The position numbers were made by a program, and so were the translations under genes. The notes below the pieces were generated by a model, which did not search any database, was not told the DNA's origin, and saw nothing but the letters and a program-made list of their open reading frames with translations. Positions 25,713 to 36,021 of a stretch of 53,833 nucleotides of DNA are shown piece by piece (within the stretch, counting starts at the first letter, position 1; each line of letters begins with the position of its first letter). This DNA is from an uncultured Pelagibacteraceae bacterium (GTDB lineage Bacteria; Pseudomonadota; Alphaproteobacteria; Pelagibacterales; Pelagibacteraceae), in assembly GCA_902543295.1 (NCBI GenBank), contig CACBXW010000007.1, positions 1 to 53,833 on the forward strand, in the 5' to 3' direction.

Positions 25713-26444
25713 ATGAGTGATTCTTTAGAATTTAATGTTGATCTTAGTAATTACTCTGGATCATTAGAAATACTTTTAGATTTAGCAAAATCACAAAAAG
25801 TTGATTTGGAAAATATATCAATCACCAAATTAGCAGATCAATTTCATGATTTTATAACAAAAACTGAAAATTTAAATTTAGAATTAGCCTCAGAATATTT
25901 GCTTATGGCTACTTGGTTAACTTATCTTAAATCTAAACTACTATTACCAGAAACAGAAGAAGAGGAATTTAAAGCTCTTGAAGTAGCAGAGAAATTAAAA
26001 CTCCAACTTAAAAAACTTGAATTAATAAGATTATTGTCTTCTCAGATGTTGAGCAGAAAAAGATTAGGTAAAGATATTTTTATGAGAGGTTCAAAAAGTG
26101 GAATGAGATCAATTTATAATTCTCAATATTCATTAACATTGTTTGAATTATTAAAAACGTATTCAAATATCGTAATGACAAAAGATTTTCAGAGAATGAA
26201 TATTCCAAAACTCCCAGTATTTACTACCGAAGAGGGTATTAAAGTCATAAAAGAGTTTTACAATTATTTAAATGATTGGAAAAATATGACTGATTTAATA
26301 CCAAAAAATTTTAGAAATTCTAAAACTTTAAGTAAGACAGGTAATGCAGGAATTTTTGCTGGATCTTTAGAGCTTGCAAAAGAAGGTAATATATCTATTA
26401 AACAAGATAATTTATTTGAGGACATATATATTAAAAAAATCTAA
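25713..26444 (+). CDS. scpA: Segregation and condensation protein A
   Basis: ScpA kleisin of 243 aa. The N-terminal segment YSGSLEILLDLAKSQKVDLENISI and ASEYLLMATWLTYLKSKLLLPE are the conserved SMC-binding part, and a C-terminal winged helix ends the protein (SLELAKEGNISIKQDNLFEDIYI). It joins ScpB and SMC to condense and segregate the chromosome. Its stop codon shares a base with the scpB start. Confidence 0.92.
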   Translation: MSDSLEFNVDLSNYSGSLEILLDLAKSQKVDLENISITKLADQFHDFITKTENLNLELASEYLLMATWLTYLKSKLLLPETEEEEFKALEVAEKLKLQLKKLELIRLLSSQMLSRKRLGKDIFMRGSKSGMRSIYNSQYSLTLFELLKTYSNIVMTKDFQRMNIPKLPVFTTEEGIKVIKEFYNYLNDWKNMTDLIPKNFRNSKTLSKTGNAGIFAGSLELAKEGNISIKQDNLFEDIYIKKI

Positions 26445-27136
26445 TGAATAAATTAAAAAAAAATAATGTTGTATCATTTCCATCTAAATTAAGTGATGTT
26501 GATAAAGAAATAGAGGCTATTGTTTTTGCAGCTGCAGAGCCTTTAAATATTGAAACTATTGAAAATAAAATTTCAAAAAAGACAGATGTTGAAAAATCTT
26601 TATTAAAACTTCAGAATTTTTATTCTGATCGTGGAATAAATTTAGTCTGTATATCAAATAAATGGTCTTTTAGAACTTCACCAAATTTATCCTCATTAAT
26701 GTCTCAACAAAAAACTGTTGAAAAAAAATTATCAAAGGCTGCGATAGAAACACTTGCAATTATTGTTTATCATCAACCAGTCACTAGAGCTGAAATAGAA
26801 GAAATTCGTGGTGTTGCGTTTGGAAATAATACACTTGAGATATTGATGGAATTGAACTGGGTTAGACCTCAAGGTCGAAAAGATGCCCCTGGTAAACCAA
26901 TTCAATATGGAACAACAGATGACTTTTTAAGTCATTTCAATCTCCAAAAATTGTCAGATCTTCCAACCGTTGATGAATTAGGAACCGCAGGTCTTATTGA
27001 TACATCTAGTGTAGATGCATCTATATTTGGAACAGGCAAATTCTATAAAGAAAAACAAGAGGATAAAAAGGAAAATATATACTCCGATATAGATGAGATG
27101 CTTAATAGCACTCTTAATACCGATAACGATAAATAA
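26444..27136 (+). CDS. scpB: Segregation and condensation protein B
   Basis: ScpB of 230 aa with two winged-helix domains. The conserved part AAIETLAIIVYHQPVTRAEIEEIRGV is at about residues 103-128, followed by LMELNWVRPQGRKDAPGKPIQYGTT. The C-terminal tail is acidic and probably disordered. It overlaps scpA by one base and forms the ScpAB-SMC complex. Confidence 0.92.
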   Translation: MNKLKKNNVVSFPSKLSDVDKEIEAIVFAAAEPLNIETIENKISKKTDVEKSLLKLQNFYSDRGINLVCISNKWSFRTSPNLSSLMSQQKTVEKKLSKAAIETLAIIVYHQPVTRAEIEEIRGVAFGNNTLEILMELNWVRPQGRKDAPGKPIQYGTTDDFLSHFNLQKLSDLPTVDELGTAGLIDTSSVDASIFGTGKFYKEKQEDKKENIYSDIDEMLNSTLNTDNDK

Positions 27137-27141
27137 AAAAA

Positions 27142-27155
27142 TAGTTTTAAAACTA
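27142..27155. repeat. 14-bp palindrome upstream of tatA
   Basis: TAGTTTTAAAACTA is a perfect palindrome in the 42-bp gap between scpB and tatA. It has no loop, so it is more likely a protein site or chance in AT-rich DNA than a terminator. Confidence 0.3.
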
Positions 27156-27178
27156 AAATTATAAGGTTATAAGTAATT

Positions 27179-27376
27179 ATGAGTATAGGATTTTGGCAAA
27201 TTGCAATTGTAGTAATTTTAGTAGTATTACTTTTTGGTAGAGGTAAAATCTCTAGTCTAATGGGTGATGTTGCTAAAGGAATTAAAAGTTTTAAAAAAGG
27301 TATGGCTACAGATGCTACAGAAGATAGCCAACCAAAAAATATATCTGAAAATCAAGACTCAGACAAAAAAGAGTAA
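27179..27376 (+). CDS. tatA: Twin-arginine translocase subunit TatA
   Basis: A 65-aa TatA with a short N-terminal helix ([16 protein letters not shown]), the FGRGKI hinge, an amphipathic helix ([17 protein letters not shown]) and an acidic tail. TatA forms the variable pore of the Tat system for folded proteins. It is followed after 3 bp by tatB. One possible client in this window is the M48 lipoprotein at 41342-42163. Confidence 0.93.
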   Translation: MSIGFWQIAIVVILVVLLFGRGKISSLMGDVAKGIKSFKKGMATDATEDSQPKNISENQDSDKKE

Positions 27377-27379
27377 TCA

Positions 27380-27616
27380 ATGCCACAGATCGGCTGGTTT
27401 GAAATATTAATAATAGTATCTATTGCAATAATAGTTGTAGGACCAAAAGACTTTCCTGTAATGTTAAAAAAAGTTGGATCATGGATAGGTTCTGCTAAGA
27501 GATATTTTTCAGATGTTCAAAATCAAGTTACAGAAATAACTGATGTTTCAATTAAAGAAGAATTAAAAAAAAATACTGAGATTATGAAAGAGGACAAACC
27601 TAAAGATGACAGCTAA
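27380..27616 (+). CDS. tatB: Twin-arginine translocase subunit TatB
   Basis: TatB of 78 aa, short for the family. The N-terminus MPQIGWFEILIIVSIAIIVVGPKDFP carries the conserved Glu in the helix and the GP hinge, followed by the amphipathic helix LKKVGSWIGSAKRYFSDVQNQV. TatB with TatC recognises twin-arginine signals. It overlaps tatC by 11 bp. Confidence 0.92.
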   Translation: MPQIGWFEILIIVSIAIIVVGPKDFPVMLKKVGSWIGSAKRYFSDVQNQVTEITDVSIKEELKKNTEIMKEDKPKDDS

Positions 27617-28379
27617 AAAAAAAGAAACAGGTTTTATAAGTCATCTTACTGAATTAAGACAAAGACTAATACATTCATTTATCTTCTTAGCAGTATTATT
27701 TGTAGTTTGTTACTATTTTTCTGAATACATATATGGATTTTTAGTTGAACCTTACGCTAATGCTGTAAAGGATGATAATGTTGATAGAAGATTAATCTTT
27801 ACCGCTCTTCAAGAAACATTTTTAACATATCTTAAAGTTTCTTTTTTTGCTGCTTTCTTTGTGACCAGTCCATATATCCTTATTCAAATTTGGAAATTTA
27901 TTGCACCAGGATTATACACCCATGAAAAGAAAGCTATTATGCCTTACTTAGTAATTACACCAATACTTTTTTTACTAGGAGGTATGCTTGTTTATTATCT
28001 AATTATGCCACTAGCATTTAAATTCTTTTTATCATTTGAAAGTACGGGACTTGGGACTAGCTTACCGATTCAATTAGAAGCTAAAGTTAATGAATATTTA
28101 TCTCTTGTGATGAAGTTAATTTTTGCATTTGGATTAAGTTTTCAGCTACCAGTTGTATTAAGTTTGCTTGCAAGAATAGGAGTTGTAAATTCAACTTATT
28201 TAAGAGAAAGAAGAAAATATTTTGTTGTAATAATATTTGCTGCTGCTGCAATATTAACTCCACCAGATCCAATTACACAAATAGGTTTAGCAATACCTTT
28301 GTTAATTTTATATGAATTATCAATTTTTTCTGTAAATATTATCGAAAAGAAAGCTCAAGAGAGAAATGCACAATATTAA
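27606..28379 (+). CDS. tatC: Twin-arginine translocase subunit TatC
   Basis: TatC of 257 aa with six membrane helices. Signature parts are FISHLTELRQRLIHS at the N-terminus, the FFAAFFVTSPYILIQIWKFIAPGLY stretch with its conserved proline and glycines, and the PPDPITQIGLAIPLLILYE end. It is the receptor for twin-arginine signal peptides. It overlaps tatB by 11 bp and serS by 14 bp. Confidence 0.95.
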   Translation: MTAKKKETGFISHLTELRQRLIHSFIFLAVLFVVCYYFSEYIYGFLVEPYANAVKDDNVDRRLIFTALQETFLTYLKVSFFAAFFVTSPYILIQIWKFIAPGLYTHEKKAIMPYLVITPILFLLGGMLVYYLIMPLAFKFFLSFESTGLGTSLPIQLEAKVNEYLSLVMKLIFAFGLSFQLPVVLSLLARIGVVNSTYLRERRKYFVVIIFAAAAILTPPDPITQIGLAIPLLILYELSIFSVNIIEKKAQERNAQY

Positions 28380-29625
28380 GGATATTAGAAAAGATATCGA
28401 TAATTTTAAAAATACAATTAAAAATCGAAACGTTGATGTAGACTTTGATCAAATACTAAATCTCGATGAAGAAAATAGAAAATTAATTCAAGAAAAAGAA
28501 AAATTAGAAATGGAAAAAAAATCTATTTCTAAATCTAAAGATGAAACCCTTTTTGAAAAGTCTAAAGAAATTTCAAATAAAATAGATAATTTAAGTAAAA
28601 ATCAAAAAAGTGTTAAAGACCAACTTGATCAGATATTAAGTAATATTCCTAATTTACCGTTGAATGATGTCCCCGTAGGTAAGGATGAAAATAGCAATAA
28701 AGAGGTTGTAAAATCTGGTGAAATTAAAGAAATGAGTTTTAAACCAAAATCTCATTATGAAATTGGTGAAAAACTGAATATGTTAGATTTTGATTTAGCA
28801 ACAAAAACAACTGGATCAAGATTTGTTTTTGTTAAAGACAAATTAGCATCATTAGAAAGAGCAATTTCTAATTTTATGATTGATACACATGTCATTAATA
28901 ATGGCTACACTGAAATCTCTCCACCTTTAATGGCTACAGACAACACTATGTTTGGAACTGGCCAATTGCCCAAATTTGAAAATGATCAATTCGAAATTAA
29001 GTTTGATGATAAAAATGATAGAAAGTTTTTAATCCCTACCGCTGAAGTGATCTTAACTAATATGGTTAAAAATCAGATATTAAATCTAAAATCTTTGCCA
29101 ATGAGATTAGTTGCATCAACACCTTGTTTTAGAAAAGAAGCAGGAAGTTATGGTAAAGATACAAAGGGCATGATTAGACAACATCAATTTTATAAAGTTG
29201 AACTAGTCAGTATTGTAGAAAATAATAAGTGCATTGAAGAACTAGAGAGAATGACTAATTGTGCAACTAAAATTTTAGATGATTTACAATTACCTTACAG
29301 AAAAATTATTTTAAGTACCGGTGATATGGGTTTTAGTGCAGAAAAAACTTATGATATAGAGGTTTGGCTTCCATCTGAAAATAAATATAGAGAAATATCA
29401 AGCTGTTCTTCATGTGGAACATTTCAGGCTAAAAGAATGAAAGCTAGATATAAAAATAATAATAACGAAAATGAATTTGTTGGTACTTTAAATGGGAGTG
29501 GACTTGCCGTTGGTAGAACTTTAATTGCGATATTAGAAAATTATCAAACTGAGGATGGTTCAATAATTATTCCTGAAAAACTAAGACCATATATGAACAA
29601 TATGGAGAAAATAGGTATCAATTAA
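28366..29625 (+). CDS. serS: Seryl-tRNA synthetase
   Basis: Class II synthetase of 419 aa. The N-terminal coiled-coil arm spans about residues 1-100. Motif 2 is TPCFRKEAGSYGKDTKGMIRQHQF and motif 3 is LNGSGLAVGRTLIAILENYQ. EISSCSSCGTFQAKRM is the typical serine-site region. The gene lies within the tatC-serS overlap. It charges tRNA-Ser; a tRNA-Ser(UGA) gene is in this window at 45234-45323. Confidence 0.95.
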   Translation: MHNIKDIRKDIDNFKNTIKNRNVDVDFDQILNLDEENRKLIQEKEKLEMEKKSISKSKDETLFEKSKEISNKIDNLSKNQKSVKDQLDQILSNIPNLPLNDVPVGKDENSNKEVVKSGEIKEMSFKPKSHYEIGEKLNMLDFDLATKTTGSRFVFVKDKLASLERAISNFMIDTHVINNGYTEISPPLMATDNTMFGTGQLPKFENDQFEIKFDDKNDRKFLIPTAEVILTNMVKNQILNLKSLPMRLVASTPCFRKEAGSYGKDTKGMIRQHQFYKVELVSIVENNKCIEELERMTNCATKILDDLQLPYRKIILSTGDMGFSAEKTYDIEVWLPSENKYREISSCSSCGTFQAKRMKARYKNNNNENEFVGTLNGSGLAVGRTLIAILENYQTEDGSIIIPEKLRPYMNNMEKIGIN

Positions 29626-29682
29626 GAGTTGTCTTCTAAAAGTATATAGTATAAATAATCGTTAACTTTTTAAGGACTTAAC

Positions 29683-29967
29683 ATGGACGCAGGAATTGGA
29701 CAATTTATACCCCTAATTTTAATATTCGTAATATTTTACTTTTTCTTAATTAGACCCCAACAAAAGAAAGTTAAAGAACATAAGGCTATGGTTGAAGCTT
29801 TAAAGCGTGGAGATAAAGTTATTACTTCTGGAGGTATCGTTGGCACTGTAGAACGAGTTATCGATAATGAAAAAGTAGAAGTTATGATAGCTGATAATGT
29901 TAAAGTTGAAATTGTTCGAGCTACAGGAATACAAGGACTAGTTACTAAAGCTGAACCAAAAAAATAA
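29683..29967 (+). CDS. yajC: Preprotein translocase accessory subunit YajC
   Basis: YajC of 94 aa: one membrane helix (about residues 6-23), the conserved FLIRPQQKKVKEHKAM just after it, then the small domain GDKVITSGGIVGTVERV. AAGGAC precedes the ATG. It associates with SecDF. In many Alphaproteobacteria surE, pcm and a peptidase lie between serS and yajC; here they are absent. Confidence 0.93.
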   Translation: MDAGIGQFIPLILIFVIFYFFLIRPQQKKVKEHKAMVEALKRGDKVITSGGIVGTVERVIDNEKVEVMIADNVKVEIVRATGIQGLVTKAEPKK

Positions 29968-29979
29968 TAACTTCCTAAA

Positions 29980-31533
29980 GTGTTATATTTTTCTAAATTA
30001 AGAGTTTTTAGTGTTTTAATTTTTACACTTATTATTTCATATTTTACCATTTCCAATTTTACAAAAGTTGATGATGAATTTTTCTCAAAAAATATAAAAT
30101 TAGGATTAGATTTACAAGGTGGCTCTTATTTATTATTAGAGATAGATAACGAACCAGTCATTACTCAAAGATTGCAAAGTAAAGTATTAGAGTTTAAAAA
30201 ATTTTTCAAAGATAAAGATATTAAGGTTAGAAATTTTGTAATTGAGGATAAGTCAATTATATTCGATGTTGAAAATTCTAAGATTGAGGATGTTAAATCT
30301 CTTTTAGATGATGATAAAAGTGAGATAAATCCTTATTTTCAACAATATAAATCCCATCAATTTAACTTTGAAAACATGGATACCTCATTCAAGTTAGAAT
30401 TTTCTGACTATGGATTAGTATTGTTAAAAAATTCATCATTAGATCAAGCAATTGAAATTGTAAGAAGAAGAGTTGATGAAGTAGGAACTAATGAGCCAAA
30501 TATTTTAAAAAGAGGTAATGATAGAATTCTTGTTGAGTTGCCAGGATTAGACGATCCCGGTAGAATTAAATCTTTATTAGGTAAAACAGCAAACCTAACA
30601 TTCCAATTTATATCCAGTAGTTCTGAAGAATCATTTGGAACAGAAAAACTTTCTTTTGAAGATGGCTCTAGTGAAGCCATTGTCAGTAAACGAATTGTTT
30701 TAAGCGGTGATAATCTTATGGATGCCAAGCCAACTATGAATAATCAAACTAATGAGACTGTTGTTTCATTTAGTTTAGATAGGGTAGGAGCAAAAAAGTT
30801 TGGTAAAGCGACTTCAAATGGTGTTGGAAAAAGGTTAGCAATTGTTTTGGATGGAAAAATTATTAGCGCTCCTGAAGTCAGAGAACCAATTATTGGAGGA
30901 AATGGACAGATATCTGGTAATTTCACCTTTCAATCAGCAACAGATTTAGCTTTACTTTTAAGATCGGGTGCTTTGCCGGCTCCACTTAATATTATCGAAG
31001 AAAGAACTGTAGGTCCTGACCTTGGAAAAGACTCAATTAATGCAGGAATTATGTCATTGATAATAGGATTTATCTTAGTCGTTGCCTTTATGTTTTATAA
31101 ATATAGATTTTTTGGCTTAATTGCTAACTTAGCCTTAATTTCTAATTTATTTTTATTAGTCGGTATTCTAACATTATTTGAAGCAACTCTTACACTCCCT
31201 GGAATTGCAGGTATTATTTTAACAGTAGGTATGGCTGTTGATGCAAATGTTTTAATTTTTGAGAGAATTAAAGAAGAATTAAAAAATGAAAATAATTCAA
31301 TTGTAGCTTTTGATTCTGGTTATACAAAATCACGAACAACAATTTTAGATGCCAATATTACAACTTTAATCGCTGCAGTAATCCTTTTTTTCATGGGTTC
31401 AGGTCCAATTAAAGGATTTTCTATAACTCTTGGAGTTGGAATACTTACAACACTATTTTCAGTATATTTCATTGCTCGTTTGATTACTGCTTACTATGTC
31501 ATCAAAAATAAACATAAGGAAAGACTTATATAA
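29980..31533 (+). CDS. secD: Protein translocase subunit SecD
   Basis: RND-type SecD of 517 aa. After a first helix comes KLGLDLQGGSYLLLEID, then the periplasmic P1 domain with RRRVDEVGTNEPNI, and a C-terminal six-helix part with AGIILTVGMAVDANVLIFERIKEEL. The start is GTG at 29980, 12 bp after yajC; no ATG lies nearby. SecDF uses proton flow to pull proteins out of the SecYEG channel. It shares one base with secF. Confidence 0.94.
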   Translation: MLYFSKLRVFSVLIFTLIISYFTISNFTKVDDEFFSKNIKLGLDLQGGSYLLLEIDNEPVITQRLQSKVLEFKKFFKDKDIKVRNFVIEDKSIIFDVENSKIEDVKSLLDDDKSEINPYFQQYKSHQFNFENMDTSFKLEFSDYGLVLLKNSSLDQAIEIVRRRVDEVGTNEPNILKRGNDRILVELPGLDDPGRIKSLLGKTANLTFQFISSSSEESFGTEKLSFEDGSSEAIVSKRIVLSGDNLMDAKPTMNNQTNETVVSFSLDRVGAKKFGKATSNGVGKRLAIVLDGKIISAPEVREPIIGGNGQISGNFTFQSATDLALLLRSGALPAPLNIIEERTVGPDLGKDSINAGIMSLIIGFILVVAFMFYKYRFFGLIANLALISNLFLLVGILTLFEATLTLPGIAGIILTVGMAVDANVLIFERIKEELKNENNSIVAFDSGYTKSRTTILDANITTLIAAVILFFMGSGPIKGFSITLGVGILTTLFSVYFIARLITAYYVIKNKHKERLI

Positions 31534-32426
31534 TGAAAACAATCTATTTTAATAAGTTTTATAAAAGCTTTAATATACTTTCAGGTATATTAATTATTGC
31601 TTCCTTAGTTTTCTTAGTTTTTAAAGGATTGAATTTTGGTGTTGATTTTAAAGGGGGTACTTTAATAGAGCTAAGGACTGACAAATCTTCTGCTAATATC
31701 ACAAAAATAAGAGATAGTTTTAATCAAATGAATCTTGGTGATGTTTCAGTGAAAAATTTTGGTAATGAAACAGATTTTGTAGTTAAATTTGAAAAACAAA
31801 ATTCAAATGACCCACAATTTATAGAAGAGATAAAAACTAAGTTATCAAATTCGATAGGTACGGTTGATTTTAGAAGAGTTGAAAATGTTGGACCAAAAGT
31901 TAGTGCAGAACTTTTGAGATCAGGTGTAATAGCAATAGCTTTATCTTTGGCGGCTATGCTTTTATATATATGGATTAGATTTGAGTGGCAATTTAGTCTT
32001 GGAGCTATTTTAGCTTTATTTCATGATGTTATAATTACATTAGGAGTATTTTCTGTATTTTCATTAGAAATCAATCTTTCTATCGTTGCAGCTGTTTTAA
32101 CAATAGTTGGATATTCAATGAATGATACAGTTGTAATATTTGATAGAGTTAGAGAAAATTTGCGTAAATATGCAGATGTTAAAATATTTGAACTAACAAA
32201 TATCTCAATAAATGAAACTTTATCACGAACAATAATAACTTCAGTTACTACATTGTTGGCTCTTTTATCTATATTTATTTTTGGTGGAGAAATATTAAAA
32301 GGATTTTCATTAGCAATGATATTAGGAGTAATTTTTGGAACTTATTCATCTATTTATATAGCAAACCCAGTGTTGGTTTCTTTAAAAGTTAGCCAAAGAA
32401 CGATTGTTAAGGAAGAAAAAGAATAA
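31533..32426 (+). CDS. secF: Protein translocase subunit SecF
   Basis: SecF of 297 aa with six helices. FGVDFKGGTLIELRT, FRRVENVGPKVSAELLRSGVIAIALSL and IVGYSMNDTVVIFDRVRENLRKY are the family motifs. It is coupled to secD through an overlapping stop/start. It ends directly against the stop of the convergent membrane protein gene, with no spacer. Confidence 0.95.
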   Translation: MKTIYFNKFYKSFNILSGILIIASLVFLVFKGLNFGVDFKGGTLIELRTDKSSANITKIRDSFNQMNLGDVSVKNFGNETDFVVKFEKQNSNDPQFIEEIKTKLSNSIGTVDFRRVENVGPKVSAELLRSGVIAIALSLAAMLLYIWIRFEWQFSLGAILALFHDVIITLGVFSVFSLEINLSIVAAVLTIVGYSMNDTVVIFDRVRENLRKYADVKIFELTNISINETLSRTIITSVTTLLALLSIFIFGGEILKGFSLAMILGVIFGTYSSIYIANPVLVSLKVSQRTIVKEEKE

Positions 32427-33029
32427 TTAATAAAGATTTTGTGCCGCTACCATTGTTAACAACATTGGTAATGATAAAAGTGTATTTGTTCTAGAAAACA
32501 GCATTGCAGTCTTTGCTGATTTAGCTTTAACTTCAGGTTCACACTCTACCATACCTAAAGCTCTTTTTTGATTTGGCCATATAACAAACCAAACATTGAA
32601 TGCCATTATTAATCCTAACCACATTCCAATTCCTATTGCAGTATTTTTTCCACCGCCAGATCCAATTCCTAATGTCATCGCTTGATGAACGTATCCATTA
32701 AAATAGGCTAATAATAATCCTGATATGATTGTAAATAGCGCTGCCCATCTAAACCAAAATAATGCTGCAGGGGCTATAACTTTGCCTATTGCTGGTTTTT
32801 GTTCATCTGGAATTTTAGCCATGTTAGGAATTTGAACAAAATTGAAATACCACAGTAAACCAATCCACATAATACTTACAGTTACATGTACGTATCTTAA
32901 TAACCAGCTCCAAAATAAAACATCAAAATCAAATCCACCATTACCTATGTAAAGACCAATGAATAGTAATATTGCAATAGCCAATGATAAATGAACAGTT
33001 TTTGATAATGATTGTAATATCGAAGTCAT
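32427..33029 (-). CDS. Membrane protein with urate-oxidase-N-like domain (PuuD-related)
   Basis: A 200-aa membrane protein with about five helices. The segment RYVHVTVSIMWIGLLWYFNFVQIP and FWFRWAALFTIISGLLLAY resemble the membrane domain called Urate_ox_N, found in PuuD urate hydroxylases. Full PuuD has a C-terminal cytochrome c domain; this protein ends after the membrane part and has no CXXCH. It therefore may not be a urate oxidase. Histidines in the helices could bind haem. It is convergent with secF, and uvrA ends 35 bp from its start. Confidence 0.75.
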   Translation of the reverse strand: MTSILQSLSKTVHLSLAIAILLFIGLYIGNGGFDFDVLFWSWLLRYVHVTVSIMWIGLLWYFNFVQIPNMAKIPDEQKPAIGKVIAPAALFWFRWAALFTIISGLLLAYFNGYVHQAMTLGIGSGGGKNTAIGIGMWLGLIMAFNVWFVIWPNQKRALGMVECEPEVKAKSAKTAMLFSRTNTLLSLPMLLTMVAAQNLY

Positions 33030-33064
33030 CTATAAGATGATTTTATATTATTTTTCTATAAAGA

Positions 33065-35941
33065 TTAAGCGGTTTTTTTAAATTTTGTATCTAATAAAGG
33101 CTTTAAAAATTTACCTGTATAGCTATCTTTCACTTTTGCAACTTCCTCGGGTTTGCCTTCAGCAATAATATTTCCACCTTTAACACCGCCCTCTGGTCCC
33201 ATATCTACAATATAATCGGCAGTTTTAATAACATCTAAATTATGCTCAATAACTACAACTGAATTACCCGTTGCAACAAATGTGTGTAAAATTTCCAAAA
33301 GTTTTTTTATATCATGTTGATGCAATCCAGTAGTTGGTTCATCTAATATATACATTGTTCTTCCTGTAGACCTTTTAGATAATTCTTTAGCAAGCTTTAT
33401 ACGCTGAGCCTCTCCACCAGAAAGAGTTGTAGCTTGCTGACCAATTTTTATGTAGCCAAGACCAACTTTCTTTAACGTTAGAAGTTTAGTTTTGATGTTT
33501 GAAATATTTTCAAAATACTCACATCCTTCATCAACAGTCATATTTAAAACATCTGCAATACTCTTATCTTTGAATTTAATCTCTAATGTTTCTCTGTTGT
33601 ATCTAGTGCCTTTGCATTCATCGCATGTTATGTAAACATCAGGAAGAAAGTGCATTTCGTAAGTAATTACACCATCTCCTTCACATGCTTCACATCTTCC
33701 ACCCTTTACATTGAAAGAAAATCTTCCAGGTTTATAGCCTCTACTTTTTGCTTCAGGTAAATTGGTAAACCAGTCTCTTATAGGACCAAAAGCTCCAGTA
33801 TATGTGGCAGGATTTGATCTAGGAGTTCTACCAATAGGTGATTGATCAATATCTATAACTTTATCAATTAATTCTATTCCTTTAAATCCTCTGAATGGCT
33901 GAGGAATTTTTCTAGACTTATTATTATTCAAAGTAAGATTTAATGCATTGTATAAAGTTTGAAGTATCAAAGTAGATTTACCACTTCCAGATACACCAGT
34001 AACACAAGTGAAACTACCTAAAGGAATTTTTAAATTTACGTTATTTAAATTATTTCCAGATGCACCATTGATTTCTAAAAACCTACCGTTTTTTGCAAGT
34101 CTTCTATTTTTTGGAATAGGTATGAAACTCTTATTTGATAAATATCTTCCAGTAATACTTTTGTCATTTTTTAAAATTTGCTCATATGTACCTTCAGCAA
34201 CAATTTCTCCACCTTTGTTTCCAGCTTCAGGTCCTAAATCTATTATATGATCTGCATTCTCCATTGTTTCTGTATCATGTTCAACAACAATAACAGTATT
34301 ACCTAAGTCTCTTAATCTTTTTAATGCATCTATAAGTTTTACATTATCTTTTTGATGTAAACCAATTGATGGCTCATCTAAAACGTAAAGCACACCTGTT
34401 AAACCTGATCCTATTTGCGAAGCTAGTCTTATCCTTTGTGCTTCACCACCAGATAATGTTCCAGACTCTCTAGATAAAGTTAAATAATCAAGACCAACAT
34501 TTAATAGAAAATCTAAACGTTCATTAATTTCTTTTAATATATGTTGAGCAATTTTAATTTGTCTTTTGTCTAATTTAACTTCTAAAGACCTAAACCATTC
34601 CTTAGCATCAAAAATTGATTTTTCTGTAACTTGGCTTATGTTTAATTCATTTATTTTAACACACAGAGCTTCATCTTTTAATCGATAACCATTGCATCTT
34701 TCACATTTTGTATCAGATTGATATTGAGCAATTTCTTCTCTTTTCCAATCGCTATCTGTTTCTAAATATCTTCTCTCTAAATTATTGACAACACCTTCAA
34801 AGGTTTTTTTATGCGAATACTTCTCATAGCCATCGTCATAAGTAAATTTAATTTCTTCATCATCAGAACCATATAAAATCACATCTTTAATTTTTTTCGG
34901 TAATTTTGACCATTTATCATCTAATGAAAAACCATAATGTTTAGATAAAGATGCCAATGTTTGGGCGTAATACATTGATGTAGATTTTGCCCAAGGTTCA
35001 ATAGCACCATCTGCGATAGATTTTTTTTCATTTGGAACAACTAAATTTGGATCAACATTTAATTTCATCCCAATACCTTCACATTCTTCACAAGCTCCAT
35101 ACGGACTGTTGAATGAGAAAAGTCTTGGTTCAATCTCTTCAATAGTAAAACCACTTTCAGGACAAGCAAATTTGGTTGAGAAAATTAATTTTTCTATTTT
35201 TCTGTATTTTTTTGGAAGTGTTTCATTTTCATATTCAACAAAAAGTAATCCATTTGCTAAATTAACAGCTGTTTCAACACTTTCGGCTAATCTGTTTCCT
35301 AATGATGAATTTATTACAATTCTATCAACTAAGATTGAAATATCGTGTTTAAGTTTTTTATTTAATTCTGGAACACTTTCAATATCATACAATTGGTCAT
35401 CAACTTTGATTTTTCTAAATCCTCTTTTTTTGTATCCTAATATATCTTTTTTATATTCACCCTTACGTCCTCGCACGACTGGAGCATATAAATATATCGT
35501 AGACTTTTTCGGTAATTCTTTAATCTTATCAACAATTTGACTAATAGTTTGTGAAGTAATTGGTTTACCAGTGAATGGAGAATAGGGTATACCAGCTCTT
35601 GCATAAAGTACTCTCATGTAATCGTATATTTCGGTTACAGTTGCAACTGTTGATCTTGGATTTTTAGAAGTATTTTTTTGTTCTATGGAGATTGCTGGAC
35701 TCAAACCTTCGATTAAATCTACATTTGGTTTTTTCATTTTGTCTAAAAACTGTCTTGCGTATGCGGATAAACTTTCAACATATCGTCTTTGACCTTCTGC
35801 ATAGACAGTATCGAATGCTAATGATGATTTTCCTGACCCAGATAGACCCGTTATCACAACAAATTTGTCTTTAGGAATCTCTAGTGAAATATTCTTTAAA
35901 TTGTGCTCTTTTGCGCCCTTAATAAGTATCTTTTTAAGCAT
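33065..35941 (-). CDS. uvrA: Excinuclease ABC subunit A (UvrA)
   Basis: UvrA of 958 aa, full length. Two ABC cassettes are present: Walker [15 protein letters not shown] and [14 protein letters not shown]; signatures [17 protein letters not shown] and [17 protein letters not shown]. Zinc fingers are visible as [13 protein letters not shown], [10 protein letters not shown] and [18 protein letters not shown] pairs. It finds bulky DNA lesions with UvrB. It is divergent from ssb with an 80-bp gap that holds an 18-bp palindrome. Confidence 0.96.
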   Translation of the reverse strand: MLKKILIKGAKEHNLKNISLEIPKDKFVVITGLSGSGKSSLAFDTVYAEGQRRYVESLSAYARQFLDKMKKPNVDLIEGLSPAISIEQKNTSKNPRSTVATVTEIYDYMRVLYARAGIPYSPFTGKPITSQTISQIVDKIKELPKKSTIYLYAPVVRGRKGEYKKDILGYKKRGFRKIKVDDQLYDIESVPELNKKLKHDISILVDRIVINSSLGNRLAESVETAVNLANGLLFVEYENETLPKKYRKIEKLIFSTKFACPESGFTIEEIEPRLFSFNSPYGACEECEGIGMKLNVDPNLVVPNEKKSIADGAIEPWAKSTSMYYAQTLASLSKHYGFSLDDKWSKLPKKIKDVILYGSDDEEIKFTYDDGYEKYSHKKTFEGVVNNLERRYLETDSDWKREEIAQYQSDTKCERCNGYRLKDEALCVKINELNISQVTEKSIFDAKEWFRSLEVKLDKRQIKIAQHILKEINERLDFLLNVGLDYLTLSRESGTLSGGEAQRIRLASQIGSGLTGVLYVLDEPSIGLHQKDNVKLIDALKRLRDLGNTVIVVEHDTETMENADHIIDLGPEAGNKGGEIVAEGTYEQILKNDKSITGRYLSNKSFIPIPKNRRLAKNGRFLEINGASGNNLNNVNLKIPLGSFTCVTGVSGSGKSTLILQTLYNALNLTLNNNKSRKIPQPFRGFKGIELIDKVIDIDQSPIGRTPRSNPATYTGAFGPIRDWFTNLPEAKSRGYKPGRFSFNVKGGRCEACEGDGVITYEMHFLPDVYITCDECKGTRYNRETLEIKFKDKSIADVLNMTVDEGCEYFENISNIKTKLLTLKKVGLGYIKIGQQATTLSGGEAQRIKLAKELSKRSTGRTMYILDEPTTGLHQHDIKKLLEILHTFVATGNSVVVIEHNLDVIKTADYIVDMGPEGGVKGGNIIAEGKPEEVAKVKDSYTGKFLKPLLDTKFKKTA

Positions 35942-35986
35942 AATTTTAGTTGCTTTAGATTAATAAAATTAATATTCAAGCCTATT

Positions 35987-36004
35987 AATGTTATAAATAA
36001 CATT
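35987..36004. promoter_or_regulatory. 18-bp palindrome between uvrA and ssb
   Basis: AATGTTATAAATAACATT has perfect 8-bp arms around AA. It sits 46 bp from the uvrA start and 18 bp from the ssb start. The arms equal those of alphaproteobacterial Zur sites except that one central base is missing, and they do not match the usual GTTC-N7-GTTC LexA site. The bound protein is unknown. Confidence 0.5.
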
Positions 36005-36021
36005 TCAAATATATAAATATT

